Shown: positions 11,269 to 20,611, counted from the stretch's first letter. The stretch is 64,000 bases of DNA from Lactobacillus pasteurii DSM 23907 = CRBIP 24.76 (GCF_000297025.1 NZ_CAKD01000002.1:18774-82773); one strand, 5' to 3'. A program made the numbers and translations. The notes: a model not told the origin generated them from the letters alone.

Positions 11269-11388
11269 CAAAAAAAGAGACTCACATGCATAATGCACAT
11301 AAGTCTCACCATTTCAGATAAGTCCAGAAGATTGATCTTCGGTTGTTGAACTTATCGCAATTGCTTGCTGTTACTCCCTTATGATAGG
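11269..11388 (-). promoter_or_regulatory. yybP-ykoY (manganese) riboswitch with overlapping terminator
   Basis: Read on the minus strand, the leader contains AAGGGAGTAA, then paired segments, then TGGTGAGACTTATG. These match the conserved 5' GGGGAGUA and 3' GGYGAGACYU parts of the yybP-ykoY aptamer. The 3' aptamer strand GAGACTTATGTGCA can instead pair with TGCATGTGAGTCTC (positions 11277-11308), followed by seven U residues, forming a terminator. In known members, Mn2+ binding stabilises the aptamer and turns the downstream exporter gene on. The ATPase start codon follows about 20 bases after the U-run. Confidence 0.82.
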
Positions 11389-11430
11389 AATAATTATATT
11401 AAAAAAAGCAATTATATTCAAGTTTTTGGT

Positions 11431-12261
11431 TTACTTTTTGTAGAAATCGTCAAAGACTGTGACAGGTAAATGACGCTTGTGTTCACTCTTAGCCCACAAT
11501 TTTTCGATTTGCTCGGCTGCTTTTTCAGGTACTTCTCTACCTTCCAAGTAGTCGTCTACTTCTTCATAAGTTACTCCTAAGGCTACTTCATCTGGAAGAG
11601 ATGGACGATCTTCTTCAAGATCAGCTGTTGGTGCCTTAAGATATAAGTGTTCTGGGCAGCCTAATTCTTTAAGCATTTGCTTACCTTGACGCTTGTCTAA
11701 GCGAAATAGTGGGGTCAAATCAGCTGCACCATCACCGTACTTAGTGTAGAAACCACTGAAGTTTTCGGCAGCATGGTCAGTTCCAACCACTGCACCCTTG
11801 TTTGCACCAGCAATTGCATATTGAACGACCATTCTTTGTCTGGCCTTGATATTTCCTTTATTGAAGTCGGTGATCTTTTGACCAGTTGCTTCGACAGCTT
11901 TCACCATTGCATCAACTGGTTCTTTGATATTAACAATCAAATCTTGGTCTGGATGTTGAAAATCAACCGCATCTTGAGCGTCCTGGGCATCAGCTTGAAC
12001 GCCATATGGCAATCTAACAGCAATAAATTGATATGATTCATCGCCAGTTTCTTGGCGCATTTCTTCAATAGCCATTTGACAAAGCTTACCAGTCAAAGTT
12101 GAATCTTGACCACCAGAAATTCCCAAAACATATGACTTCAAAAATGGATTTGCCTTCAAATAATCCTTCAAAAAGTCGATTGAACGACGAATTTCCTTTT
12201 TAGGATCAATTTCTGGCAAAACATGTTCGTAAGCAACTATCTTCTTTTGTAACTCTCTCAT
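11431..12261 (-). CDS. nadE: NH3-dependent NAD+ synthetase
   Basis: A 276-residue N-type ATP pyrophosphatase that amidates nicotinate adenine dinucleotide to NAD+. The PP-loop SGGQDS is at residues 49-54, and the [17 protein letters not shown] segment is typical. No glutaminase domain is present, so free ammonia is the nitrogen source. The start codon overlaps the pncB stop by four bases, so the pair forms a translationally coupled nicotinate salvage unit. Confidence 0.95.
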   Translation of the reverse strand: MRELQKKIVAYEHVLPEIDPKKEIRRSIDFLKDYLKANPFLKSYVLGISGGQDSTLTGKLCQMAIEEMRQETGDESYQFIAVRLPYGVQADAQDAQDAVDFQHPDQDLIVNIKEPVDAMVKAVEATGQKITDFNKGNIKARQRMVVQYAIAGANKGAVVGTDHAAENFSGFYTKYGDGAADLTPLFRLDKRQGKQMLKELGCPEHLYLKAPTADLEEDRPSLPDEVALGVTYEEVDDYLEGREVPEKAAEQIEKLWAKSEHKRHLPVTVFDDFYKK

Positions 12262-13736
12262 TGGCTAATGCCTCTTTCCCTAATCTTACGTCGGATGTCT
12301 TGAATGAGGTTCATCTTGCTCTCGTATAAATCTTGAGATAGGTCAACAGGATACTCTTGTGGATTCAAACTCCGCTTGTATTCATCCCAAAGGCCATCGA
12401 GATTTTCTGCAGCAAAATCACGAATTTCATTCAAGCTAGGTTCATTGTAAACCAGTTTTCCGTCTATAAAAATATCTTGAAGCAACGGAATTGCTGTGTA
12501 ATCAGTTACAACCTTGTTGATGTAAGTGTATTGTGGATGGAACATAAATAAAGCTTGGTACTTACGTGGATCTTCATCTGAACGAGCAATCCAATCGCCT
12601 TCGTTCTTCTTAGCAGTATTAGCGCTAATTCTCCAAACTTGCTTCTTACCTGGAGTTGAAACCTTGATTGCATTTGAAGAAATCTTCAAAGTATCGTGCA
12701 TTTGACCATTATCATCTTCCATTGAAACCAACTTGTAAACTGCACCCAAGGCTGGTTGATCATAAGCAGTGATAAATTTAGTACCAATTCCCCAAACGTC
12801 AATCTTTGCCCCTTGCATCTTTAAGTTAGTAATAGTAGTTTCATCAAGGTCATTAGAAGCAAAAATCTTGGCATCAGGATAGCCAGCGTCATCTAATTCT
12901 TTGCGCACCTGCTTAGAAATGTAAGCCATGTCGCCAGAGTCGATTCTAACGCCTAAGAAATTGATCTTGTCTCCCATTTCATTAGCCACTTTAATCGCGT
13001 TTGGCACGCCACTTCTTACAGTATCGTAAGTGTCAACCAAAAATACGCAGTCGCGGTGGGTTTCAGCGTAGGCTTTGAAAGCTTCATATTCTGATCCAAA
13101 AGCTTCAACTAAAGAATGAGCATGCGTACCTGAGATAGGAATGCCAAACAACTTACCGGCACGAACATTACTCGTAGAATCAAAACCACCAATATATGAA
13201 GCTCTTGCACCCCAAATAGCAGCATCTGCTTCTTGAGCCCGGCGAGAACCAAATTCCATCAATGCATCCCCGTCAACAGCTAATTTGATTCTAGCCGCCT
13301 TAGTTGCAAGCAAAGTCTGGAAATTGATTACGTTTAAAATGAAAGTTTCTACCAATTGGCATTGAGCAAGTGGACCTTCAACTTGCATCAATGGTTCATT
13401 AGCAAAAACTAATTCCCCTTCACGCATTGAGCGAATACTCAACTTCAATTCAAGATTGCGCAAGTATTCAATGAAGTCATCATCATAATTTTGCGTTTCT
13501 TTCAAATATTCTAGGTCGCTTTCTTTGAATTTAAGCTTTTCAAGATAGCGAATTACCCGCTCTAGTCCAGCATAAATTGCAAAGCCGTTACCAAAAGGTT
13601 CTGTTCGATAAAAAGCTTCAAAAACCGCATTTCTATCAGCAATTCCCTTTTTAAAGTAGCTGTACATCATGTTGATTTCGTACAAGTCAGTATGTAAAGC
13701 TAGCGAATCTTCCTTATCAAAATCTGTATAAATCAT
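12258..13736 (-). CDS. pncB: Nicotinate phosphoribosyltransferase
   Basis: A 492-residue enzyme turning nicotinate and PRPP into nicotinate mononucleotide, the first step of NAD salvage from vitamin B3. Recognisable segments include [33 protein letters not shown] and VDTYDT. It is the first gene of a pncB-nadE operon. The adenylyltransferase step (nadD) is not in this window. Confidence 0.96.
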   Translation of the reverse strand: MIYTDFDKEDSLALHTDLYEINMMYSYFKKGIADRNAVFEAFYRTEPFGNGFAIYAGLERVIRYLEKLKFKESDLEYLKETQNYDDDFIEYLRNLELKLSIRSMREGELVFANEPLMQVEGPLAQCQLVETFILNVINFQTLLATKAARIKLAVDGDALMEFGSRRAQEADAAIWGARASYIGGFDSTSNVRAGKLFGIPISGTHAHSLVEAFGSEYEAFKAYAETHRDCVFLVDTYDTVRSGVPNAIKVANEMGDKINFLGVRIDSGDMAYISKQVRKELDDAGYPDAKIFASNDLDETTITNLKMQGAKIDVWGIGTKFITAYDQPALGAVYKLVSMEDDNGQMHDTLKISSNAIKVSTPGKKQVWRISANTAKKNEGDWIARSDEDPRKYQALFMFHPQYTYINKVVTDYTAIPLLQDIFIDGKLVYNEPSLNEIRDFAAENLDGLWDEYKRSLNPQEYPVDLSQDLYESKMNLIQDIRRKIRERGISQ

Positions 13737-13769
13737 TATATATTCCTCATATCACTATTATTGTGACCT

Positions 13770-13799
13770 ATTATACTCGTTAAATGCAGACTAGTTCAA
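13770..13799 (-). promoter_or_regulatory. Promoter of pncB-nadE
   Basis: On the minus strand there is a -35 box TTGAAC (13794-13799), an 18-base spacer and a -10 box TATAAT (13770-13775), about 34 bases before the pncB start. The -35 box lies inside the last codons of the upstream glycosyltransferase gene. Confidence 0.65.
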
Positions 13800-14882
13800 G
13801 CTTCGATAAACTTGCAAGATCGAAGCAAGTTGCCTTTCAAGTGAAAAGTTTTCGCTCACATAGGCTTTTTCTCTTTGAGCCATTTCTTCTAATTGATTTT
13901 GCGGCATCGCAATAGCTGCTCGAAGTTGCTGGGCAATTGATGAAATGTCACCATTTTTGGCAATAAAGCCATGATCAGAATCTGGGATCATCTTCTCAAT
14001 GTCGCCAACTTCAGTCGATAAAATTGGCACCAAATTGTCGCTTGCTTCCAAAAGAACCAATGGAAAGCTTTCAGAATAAGAAGTCAAAACTGCCAAATTC
14101 ATTCGCCGATAAAGGTTTTTAAGTTGTTTTTGACTCATAAAACCGTGAAAAGTGATCTGTGGCGAAATTTCCAGCTGCCGAGCCAAAGACTTCAAGGCTT
14201 CTAATTGACTGCCATCTCCTGCAATATGCAATCTAATATGGGGATCATCTAGCTCTTTTAGTGCCCTTAGCAATAAATCCTGCCCCTTAACTTTCTCAGC
14301 TCTAGCAACATTAATGATATTAAAGTACATATGTTCATATTTAGCTGGAACATCGCTAGCTCCATGGAAAAAGATTCCGTTGTAAATTACATGCACCTTT
14401 TCGGGGTTTAAACCAACTTTTTTGATTAATAAATTAGCAAAACGCTTAGTCACTGCAAAAATGCAGTCAGCCTTCTTTAAAGCACGAAGATTGAGCTTAG
14501 TAAACATTTTGCCCTTCCAGCCGCGACCCTCAAAGTCCAAGTATGGATCTGAGTGAACTGTAATGCACCACTTTGCTGCAATTTTTTTATGAATTAACGA
14601 CAAAAATAAATTTGCTCTTGCCCCGTGGGTATGAACGATCTCATAGCCACCATCATTAATAAACGCTTTTAATTTTTTCAAAATCGATAAATCATAGCGA
14701 CTGCTTGTTCCTAAAGTATAAGTCCTAATCCCAGCCTCCCTTGCCGCTTTAGCAACCGGGCCTTCGCTTAGCGTAAGCAAGGTGAAATCTTGCTTTTCCT
14801 GTTTAGCTTCCTTTAACAGATTGACGATATGAGACAAGCCACCGCCATTTTCCAGACCAGCATTAATATGCAAAATCTTCAT
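13791..14882 (-). CDS. Glycosyltransferase family 4 (GT-B fold)
   Basis: A 363-residue retaining glycosyltransferase of the GT4/Glycos_transf_1 type. The N-terminal part begins MKILHINAGLENGGGLSHIVNLL, and the C-terminal nucleotide-sugar half contains NVARAEKVKGQDLLLRA and the ExFPLVLLEA motif (SYSESFPLVLLEASDNL). It probably extends a lipid-linked wall glycan started by TagA, whose gene it overlaps by four bases. The donor sugar cannot be predicted. Confidence 0.88.
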   Translation of the reverse strand: MKILHINAGLENGGGLSHIVNLLKEAKQEKQDFTLLTLSEGPVAKAAREAGIRTYTLGTSSRYDLSILKKLKAFINDGGYEIVHTHGARANLFLSLIHKKIAAKWCITVHSDPYLDFEGRGWKGKMFTKLNLRALKKADCIFAVTKRFANLLIKKVGLNPEKVHVIYNGIFFHGASDVPAKYEHMYFNIINVARAEKVKGQDLLLRALKELDDPHIRLHIAGDGSQLEALKSLARQLEISPQITFHGFMSQKQLKNLYRRMNLAVLTSYSESFPLVLLEASDNLVPILSTEVGDIEKMIPDSDHGFIAKNGDISSIAQQLRAAIAMPQNQLEEMAQREKAYVSENFSLERQLASILQVYRSLN

Positions 14883-15616
14883 CGAGTTCTTTTTCCTCTC
14901 TTTGATTGTTGAACTTTAATTACAAATCTTGGCAAAACCAGCATTCTACCAAATCGACTTGGATTCCTGATTAGTCGATAGAACCATTCTAAATGGGCCT
15001 TTTGAAAGGCTTCGGGTGCTCTTTTGACTTTGCCAGAGAAAACATCAAAGCTTCCTCCAACGCCCATCATTAAAGCAGGCACTTCTTCTTTGCGCAAAAT
15101 TGAAAGGAGCTTTTCTTGCTTAGGAAAACCTAATGCCGCAAAAACCAAATCAGGCTTAGTTCTAGCAATGCGATTGGCAACTAAATCTAAGTCTTCGGTA
15201 AAGTAGCCATTTTCAGCACCAACTAATTCAATACCAGAATATTGACCCGCAATTTTAGCTTGAACAGCATGAATTACGCCAGGCTTTGCCCCAATTAAAT
15301 ATACGCGTAGCTTGCGCTGATCTGCTACTTTCATCAGCCAAACAAACAAGTCGTAGCCTGTTACTCTTTCTGGCACAGGGTCTTTAAGCATTTGGCTGGC
15401 CTTGACGATTCCAATTCCATCTGGGGTAATATAGTCTGCGTCTTCTTTTAGGACCTTCATAAATTCTGGATTTTCATTGGCAGCCATTACAATTTCTGGA
15501 TTGGCCGTTACTACAAAAGTTGACTTATGGTTCTCTATTCTTTCTATAAATTTTTCTTGAAATTGCTGCGAAGTCATTTTATCAAAATTTACTCCTAGCA
15601 CATTTACCTTACTCAT
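14879..15616 (-). CDS. tagA: WecG/TagA/CpsF family glycosyltransferase (ManNAc transferase)
   Basis: A 245-residue GT26 enzyme, which in B. subtilis adds ManNAc to undecaprenyl-PP-GlcNAc and so commits to wall teichoic acid linkage-unit synthesis. Family hallmarks are VVTANPEIVMAANENPEF, TPDGIGIV, the YLIGAKPGV segment and ALGFPKQE. It is first in a two-gene unit with the GT4 gene and is divergent from tagD across about 140 bases, which is consistent with a teichoic acid role. Confidence 0.9.
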   Translation of the reverse strand: MSKVNVLGVNFDKMTSQQFQEKFIERIENHKSTFVVTANPEIVMAANENPEFMKVLKEDADYITPDGIGIVKASQMLKDPVPERVTGYDLFVWLMKVADQRKLRVYLIGAKPGVIHAVQAKIAGQYSGIELVGAENGYFTEDLDLVANRIARTKPDLVFAALGFPKQEKLLSILRKEEVPALMMGVGGSFDVFSGKVKRAPEAFQKAHLEWFYRLIRNPSRFGRMLVLPRFVIKVQQSKRGKRTR

Positions 15617-15756
15617 TGTTTCCCTACCTCAAATATTTTTTCTTTCATTTTATCAAAAGCAAGTCGCTCTGCAATTAAGTTTTATTTTTCTTCATACATT
15701 CTTTTAAAACTGTGATAAGATAATTGCGACACAGAATACGAGGATTTATATTTATC

Positions 15757-16143
15757 ATGAAAAAAGTAATTACTTATGGAACATTTGACCTGCTTCATTA
15801 TGGGCATGTTCGCTTGCTCAAACGAGCTAAAGAATTGGGTGACTATTTAATCGTCGCCTTATCAACCGACGAGTTCAATGAATTCAAGAAACATAAAGAA
15901 GCCTACAATAGCTATGCAGAGCGTAAATATATTCTTGAAGCCATTAGATATGTCGATGAAGTTATTCCCGAAAAAGATTGGGACCAAAAGATCGAAGACG
16001 TTCAAAAATATCAGATCGATACCTTTGTCATGGGAGACGACTGGAGAGGCAAATTCGACTTTCTTAAGCCTTATTGCGAGGTTGTCTATTTGCCAAGAAC
16101 GCCAGGAATTTCTACTACTAAAATCAAATCTGATCTGAAATAA
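15757..16143 (+). CDS. tagD: Glycerol-3-phosphate cytidylyltransferase
   Basis: A 128-residue cytidylyltransferase making CDP-glycerol for teichoic acid synthesis. The nucleotide-binding HYGH is at residues 14-17 and the RTPGISTT signature is near the C-terminus; length and sequence fit TagD closely. An upstream in-frame ATG at 15724 is rejected because the family starts with MKKVITYGTFD. The GAGG sequence lies about 13 bases before the chosen ATG, which is rather far. It is divergent from tagA and single in its transcript. Product would feed the glycerophosphotransferase at 7338-8489. Confidence 0.95.
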   Translation: MKKVITYGTFDLLHYGHVRLLKRAKELGDYLIVALSTDEFNEFKKHKEAYNSYAERKYILEAIRYVDEVIPEKDWDQKIEDVQKYQIDTFVMGDDWRGKFDFLKPYCEVVYLPRTPGISTTKIKSDLK

Positions 16144-16146
16144 AAC

Positions 16147-16177
16147 AAGGAGCCAGCAATTTTCAAGCTGACTCCTT
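16147..16177. terminator. Bidirectional terminator between tagD and the GntR gene
   Basis: Near-perfect 11-base stem AAGGAGCCAGC / GCTGACTCCTT between the convergent tagD and GntR-family genes. Confidence 0.75.
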
Positions 16178-16182
16178 ATTTG

Positions 16183-16881
16183 TTATTTTGAAAAAGTAAA
16201 TTCAAATCTTTCGGCTACATAGCGAGCTCTAGTATATTCAAAAGGCTTGCCAGTTGAAAGTTCTGTCACCTGTCTTCTGGTGATCAAGGCTTCGCCCTTC
16301 TTTACTTCTAATAGCTTAGCATCATTTTCATTAGCAATTGCGGCTGAGATATGTTCAGTAACTTGCCCAACTTCGTAGCCATTCTTACTCAAAGTCTCAT
16401 ACAAGTGCGTTGAAATATCTGACTTAGAAAGTCCTTCAACTAATTGATAAGGAATCGTAACCACTTCATGACAAATTGGCACTTGATCTGCGTATCTAAT
16501 TCGCTCCATACGCAAGATCCTACTTTCTTCATCTAAGCCTAAGCGCTCTTTTTCTGATAGAGATGGTTGTCCAACCTTGTAAGAAATTAACTTGCTCGAA
16601 GGTAGCTGACCATTGGCTTGCATAATTTCAGTGAAAGACATAATTCCTGACATCTTTTCCTGAACTTTTCTGCTTGCGACATAAGTCCCGCTACCTAACC
16701 GTCTTTCAAGAATGCCTTCATCTTCCAAAGTCTTGATTGCTTGACGCAAAGTCATTCTTGAAACGCCGAATTCAACTGCTAATTGTCTTTCGGCCGGAAT
16801 TCGGTCGCCAACATTATATACGTGTTCTTCAATATCACGTTTAATTTGATTATGGATCTTAATGTACATTGGTTCTTCCAT
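16183..16881 (-). CDS. GntR/HutC-family transcriptional regulator (HTH plus UTRA)
   Basis: A regulator with an N-terminal winged helix (about residues 5-70: IKRDIEEHVYNVGDRIPAERQLA...SRMTLRQAIKTLEDEGILERRLGSGTYV) and a C-terminal UTRA effector domain (about 90-230), which usually binds a sugar phosphate. NagR/YvoA-like GlcNAc-6-P sensing is possible, but no target gene is nearby. ATG 16881 is chosen behind GGGGGTG; an in-frame TTG one codon upstream is also possible. The gene stands alone between tagD and the beta-helix gene. Confidence 0.88.
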   Translation of the reverse strand: MEEPMYIKIHNQIKRDIEEHVYNVGDRIPAERQLAVEFGVSRMTLRQAIKTLEDEGILERRLGSGTYVASRKVQEKMSGIMSFTEIMQANGQLPSSKLISYKVGQPSLSEKERLGLDEESRILRMERIRYADQVPICHEVVTIPYQLVEGLSKSDISTHLYETLSKNGYEVGQVTEHISAAIANENDAKLLEVKKGEALITRRQVTELSTGKPFEYTRARYVAERFEFTFSK

Positions 16882-16954
16882 CAACTACACCCCCACTTTC
16901 AATCTAATTATAAAATAAATTGGTCTAGATTGCATGTATAAGTATCAAAAAACG

Positions 16955-18070
16955 TTAATCCTTTTTAAAGGACCAGCTTACGCCGAATATTTTAACATTT
17001 GGTTCCCGGTTACTGGTAATTTCTAGGTCTGGCTGATCGCTGGCAGCAACGTTGGCCCGAAAATTTGCCTCATCAAACACAGCAATCTTGGCTTCATTGG
17101 CATTCAAAATCAGATCCTGCCCGGTCAATCTGGAGTGTTTGTTTAAGGCCAAATAATATTCAAAGCTTTGATTGCCGCTAAAGTTAACTCTAGTTGCATC
17201 TATCCAAGCATGATCTTGCAAATCTGTATGAGACAAAATGCTACAAGAAAATGCCGTTAGCTTCGCCTGATCAAGTGCCAAAAGTCTATCAACAATCGTA
17301 TTTTGCATAATTACTCTGGTCAAATTTTCTAAACTTAAACCGCCTTTGATTTGGCAGCCAACAATATTAGCCCAGCAGCGATCACTAATAATCATACAAG
17401 TGTCCTCCGTTGAACTTATCTCAGTATTAAGCAGATTAAGCCAAGTCTGGCCATTCAAAGCTAGAGAATCTAGACGAGAATTATTGATATTGAACTCAAT
17501 ATTGGCGCTAGAAAAAGTATTGGTTGACCCACGAACTTCCGAATTGTTGATAATTGCCGTTCCTCTACCTTCAATTGCTAAAGCGCAAAAGTCATCAGAC
17601 TGATAATCGATCAAGGAATCATTCATCTCCAAGCGAAAATCCGTATCCGCAAAAATAGATACCGATCCATTAATAATCTTGGTTGAGTACAATTCAAGCG
17701 TAATTTTTCCATTTAAGGCAATTGCTGCTGTTTCTGTTGCGGCAGCTTTGACAATACAATTGCGCAAACTCAAATAGCCATCCATATCATAAGGTACGTA
17801 TAAGCTATTGTTATCAGTCAAGGTATTGATACATAAATTTTCTAAAGTTACGAATCTACTACCTTCAGCGATACCAATATAGCCTAAGATAGTCGTATCC
17901 TCAGGAACTGCTCCAGTCCCTTTAATAGTTATGTCGGCTAGGTTTACACCCTGAGGCAATTCATAAAATCCCGGCTGCAAGAAGATCACATCGTCTGCCT
18001 GCAAATCTTTGATAGCTTGATTTAGACTAATGCAACCACCACTAGAGCCTACTTTAATAATTCTTGGCAA
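16955..18070 (-). CDS. Right-handed beta-helix (pectin lyase-like) protein without signal peptide
   Basis: A 371-residue protein of unknown function. The N-terminus looks like a pectin-lyase-fold cap: GGCISLNQAIKDL, then DDVIFLQPGFYELPQ and ADITIKGTG. After it come about ten irregular coils of 20-25 residues rich in N, S and alternating hydrophobics (for example LRNCIVKA, TAIINNSEV, NNSRLDSLALNG, LLNTEIS, IVGCQIKG). No signal peptide, anchor motif or membrane segment is seen, so a cytoplasmic location is predicted, which is odd for this fold. I see no clear catalytic cluster. It lies downstream of a tRNA pair and upstream of a GntR regulator on the same strand. Confidence 0.75.
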   Translation of the reverse strand: MPRIIKVGSSGGCISLNQAIKDLQADDVIFLQPGFYELPQGVNLADITIKGTGAVPEDTTILGYIGIAEGSRFVTLENLCINTLTDNNSLYVPYDMDGYLSLRNCIVKAAATETAAIALNGKITLELYSTKIINGSVSIFADTDFRLEMNDSLIDYQSDDFCALAIEGRGTAIINNSEVRGSTNTFSSANIEFNINNSRLDSLALNGQTWLNLLNTEISSTEDTCMIISDRCWANIVGCQIKGGLSLENLTRVIMQNTIVDRLLALDQAKLTAFSCSILSHTDLQDHAWIDATRVNFSGNQSFEYYLALNKHSRLTGQDLILNANEAKIAVFDEANFRANVAASDQPDLEITSNREPNVKIFGVSWSFKKD

Positions 18071-18131
18071 ACTAAAAAACCTCGCTTTATCTAGTTACCT
18101 TATATTTTACATTTTTTACGTACGAAAAAAA

Positions 18132-18158
18132 GAAACAAGCTCAAAGCGAGCTTGTTTC
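18132..18158 (-). terminator. Terminator of the tRNA-Tyr/tRNA-Gln transcript
   Basis: Perfect 11-base stem GAAACAAGCTC / GAGCTTGTTTC followed on the minus strand by a T-rich run, 35 bases past the tRNA-Gln 3' end. Confidence 0.8.
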
Positions 18159-18192
18159 AATTCGGGTTGGGTTGTTCAAAATTTAGAACATA

Positions 18193-18264
18193 TTGGGTTA
18201 GCTGGATTCGAACCAGCGCATGACGGTACCAAAAACCGTTGCCTTACCACTTGGCTATAACCCA
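18193..18264 (-). tRNA. tRNA-Gln (anticodon TTG), copy 1
   Basis: A 72-base cloverleaf with acceptor arms TGGGTTA / TAACCCA and anticodon loop TTTTGGT (anticodon TTG). It is identical in sequence to the copy at 25854-25925. Confidence 0.95.
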
Positions 18265-18297
18265 GTGCCAGTCGAATTTTTACTTGTCATTCGACAA

Positions 18298-18379
18298 TGG
18301 AGGAGGGTGGATTCGAACCGCCGAACTCAGAGAGAACGATTTTACAGACCGTCGCGTTTAGCCACTTCGCTACTCCTCC
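18298..18379 (-). tRNA. tRNA-Tyr (anticodon GTA)
   Basis: An 82-base class II tRNA with acceptor GGAGGAG / CTCCTCC, anticodon loop CTGTAAA (GTA) and a long variable arm. It is cotranscribed with tRNA-Gln 33 bases downstream. Confidence 0.95.
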
Positions 18380-18470
18380 GTAATGCACGTTTATTATAAT
18401 AACAAGCATCGAGTGAAAATGCAAGCCCTTTTTGCAAAAATTATTTTTCACTTCAATTTAGAAAGCAAAA

Positions 18471-18496
18471 CCCCTCGAAATAATGATTCGAGGAGT
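18471..18496 (-). terminator. Terminator of the aminotransferase gene
   Basis: Stem CTCCTCGAA / TTCGAGGGG followed by TTTTG on the minus strand, just past the aminotransferase stop. Confidence 0.6.
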
Positions 18497-18514
18497 TTTA
18501 GAGTTGCTATAGAA

Positions 18515-19684
18515 TTATTGTTTTTGACTAACAAACTTCTTGATTCGCTCAAGACCGCGCCTGATTTCTGATAAAGAAATGGCATAAGACAAACGAATAT
18601 ATCCTTCTCCACCCTTGCCAAAATATGATCCGGCTGTCACCGCAACGCCGGCTTCATCAGCTAGTTGGTAGGCTAACTTTTCATCATCTTGCTCTAAAGT
18701 GGCTGGAATCTTAGCAAAAATGTAGAAGGCTCCTTGTGGATCGATGCATTCAAAGCTAGCTTCTCTTAAACCGGCTAAAAGTACATCGCGACGCTTTTGG
18801 AATTCTTGTTTCATTGGCAAGACATCATCTAAGCCATTCTTAAAGGCTTCCTGGGCTGCATCTTGCATTGGCGTTGGTTCAGTAGTGGCAATGGCTTGAT
18901 GGACTTTAGCAATTTGGGTCAAAACTGCTTTTGGCGCTGCCAAAATACCAATTCGATAGCCAGTCATGGCCCAGGCCTTAGATACGCCGTTCATCAAGAT
19001 CACTTGATCATGCAAAGTTTTTTCAATTGAAGCGTGCTTGCCTTCATAGACAAGTTCGCTATAAATTTCGTCAGCTAAGACAAAAATCGGCTTACCTCTG
19101 ACCACATCAGCTAATGCATCAAGTTCTGCTTGACTATAAACCACGCCAGTTGGATTAGACGGATAATTTAAAACCAAAATCCGTACCTTATCGCCGTACT
19201 TATTTATTTCAGCTTGCAATTTTTCTGGCGTCAACTTAAAGTCACTGTCGCTTGTTTCAATCTCAACAACTTGTGCTCCTAGAAAAGCTGCATCCCCCAT
19301 GTAAAGAGAAAAGGCTGGCGTAGGTACTAAAACGACATCTCCTGGATTTAAAACCGCAGTCATCAAATCATAGATTGATTCAGTTACGCCATTAGTAACC
19401 AAAATTTCATCAGCTGAATAATGTTGGTCATATTTTTTAGCCAAAAAGTCAGCTGCTGCCTGCTTCAAGCCAGGAGTACCGTTAGACGGCGCATAGTGTG
19501 ATCGATCTGCATCGATGCTTCTCTTAGTTGCTTCCTTAATATGAGTTGGCGTTGCAAAATCTGGTTCGCCAATATTGAATTTGACGATATCTGCAATTTG
19601 ATTGGCATAGGCTCCAAAAGCCAAAATTTTTCCTGGGGCTTGTTCAACTAAGCCCTTTTTCATGTATTTGGTTAAATCTACCAT
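18515..19684 (-). CDS. PLP-dependent class I aminotransferase (PatA/AspB type)
   Basis: A 389-residue fold-type I aminotransferase. The PLP lysine lies in LMNGVSKAWAMTGYRIG, and NYPSNPTG plus the C-terminal IRLSYA arginine motif are present. Closest patterns are aspartate aminotransferase and PatA, the N-acetyl-LL-diaminopimelate aminotransferase of lysine and peptidoglycan precursor synthesis. The exact substrate cannot be decided from sequence. It is followed by its own terminator and preceded by the RpiR-family gene 27 bases upstream, so both may share the promoter at 20583-20611. Confidence 0.9.
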   Translation of the reverse strand: MVDLTKYMKKGLVEQAPGKILAFGAYANQIADIVKFNIGEPDFATPTHIKEATKRSIDADRSHYAPSNGTPGLKQAAADFLAKKYDQHYSADEILVTNGVTESIYDLMTAVLNPGDVVLVPTPAFSLYMGDAAFLGAQVVEIETSDSDFKLTPEKLQAEINKYGDKVRILVLNYPSNPTGVVYSQAELDALADVVRGKPIFVLADEIYSELVYEGKHASIEKTLHDQVILMNGVSKAWAMTGYRIGILAAPKAVLTQIAKVHQAIATTEPTPMQDAAQEAFKNGLDDVLPMKQEFQKRRDVLLAGLREASFECIDPQGAFYIFAKIPATLEQDDEKLAYQLADEAGVAVTAGSYFGKGGEGYIRLSYAISLSEIRRGLERIKKFVSQKQ

Positions 19685-19711
19685 CTTAACACCTACGTTC
19701 TACCGCAATTA

Positions 19712-20551
19712 CTAGATTTTTTGACCTGAAATCAATCTTTCATGATCTTTTATATTATTAATTTTACTCTCATCACGTTTGATGAGCAATAAAAACAACG
19801 CTTCAATCATCGTAAAGGCTGTCACACGCGAGAAGTAATATTGCGTCTGCAAAATTCCCTGTCTAACTCCAGTTCTAAGATGGTAGTCGCTAGCCATACC
19901 AATTGGAGAATCAGGTCGATTGGTTACAGCGATAATCTTCATGCCCTTTTGCTTAGCAACAGCGACTTCTTGCAATAAAGCAGCTGATTCACCGGAATTA
20001 GAAATCACCAAGAGACAGTCCTGATCGGTCAAGTTCATGCTTTGTGCAATTGCAGTTTCTACATTTCCGCCAGAGGCAAAAGCCAAAATGCCAATCTGGT
20101 TAAACTTATACACAGCATCAGCTGCAACTGGATAAGTATCGCCTTCTGCACTAACTTGAATGAGGCGACTAGTTTCTAATAAATGCAAAACCGCCTGCAA
20201 AGTTTCAGTATCAACTTTAGATAGAGTAGTTTCTATTTCTGCTAACTTATTAGCTTGAATCTTGGCTAAGGCTGCTTGCAAGTCATCTTTAGGGATACTG
20301 GTTAATGATTCACTTTCCTTCAATCCGCCAAGTTGAGCTAGTTGAATCTTGAGTTCATGGAATCCCTTCAAGCCCAAGTTGCGACAAAATCTAGAAACAG
20401 ATGCATCTGATACCCCAGCCTTCTTGGCTAATTCTGAAATTGTATCATTAATAATTCCTCTTGGATTAGTCAAAATTACTTGAGCGATTTTTTGATCGGT
20501 TTGTGACATAGCCGGCAAGCGACTATTAAGTTCGTCAATTAAATTAGTCAT
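19712..20551 (-). CDS. RpiR/MurR-family transcriptional regulator (HTH_6 plus SIS)
   Basis: A 279-residue regulator with an N-terminal HTH_6 domain (about 1-77, with AKKAGVSDASVSRFCRNLGLKGFHELK) and a C-terminal SIS sugar-phosphate-binding domain (about 125-250, with LLVISNSGESAALLQEV). Members usually sense phosphosugars. It is transcribed away from the RpiA-like/oxidoreductase pair; the shared region contains three similar 17-base elements placed in both promoters. It is therefore the likely regulator of the divergent operon and of itself. Confidence 0.9.
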   Translation of the reverse strand: MTNLIDELNSRLPAMSQTDQKIAQVILTNPRGIINDTISELAKKAGVSDASVSRFCRNLGLKGFHELKIQLAQLGGLKESESLTSIPKDDLQAALAKIQANKLAEIETTLSKVDTETLQAVLHLLETSRLIQVSAEGDTYPVAADAVYKFNQIGILAFASGGNVETAIAQSMNLTDQDCLLVISNSGESAALLQEVAVAKQKGMKIIAVTNRPDSPIGMASDYHLRTGVRQGILQTQYYFSRVTAFTMIEALFLLLIKRDESKINNIKDHERLISGQKI

Positions 20552-20582
20552 GCTTAACCTACTTTCTTTTCTGTTACAAATA

Positions 20583-20611
20583 ATTATATTCTTGGTAAAT
20601 AATTTTCACAA
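20583..20611 (-). promoter_or_regulatory. Promoter of the RpiR-family gene
   Basis: Minus strand: -35 TTGTGA (20606-20611), a 17-base spacer and -10 TATAAT (20583-20588). The first operator-like element (20594-20610) covers the spacer and part of the -35 box, which suggests autoregulation. Confidence 0.65.
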
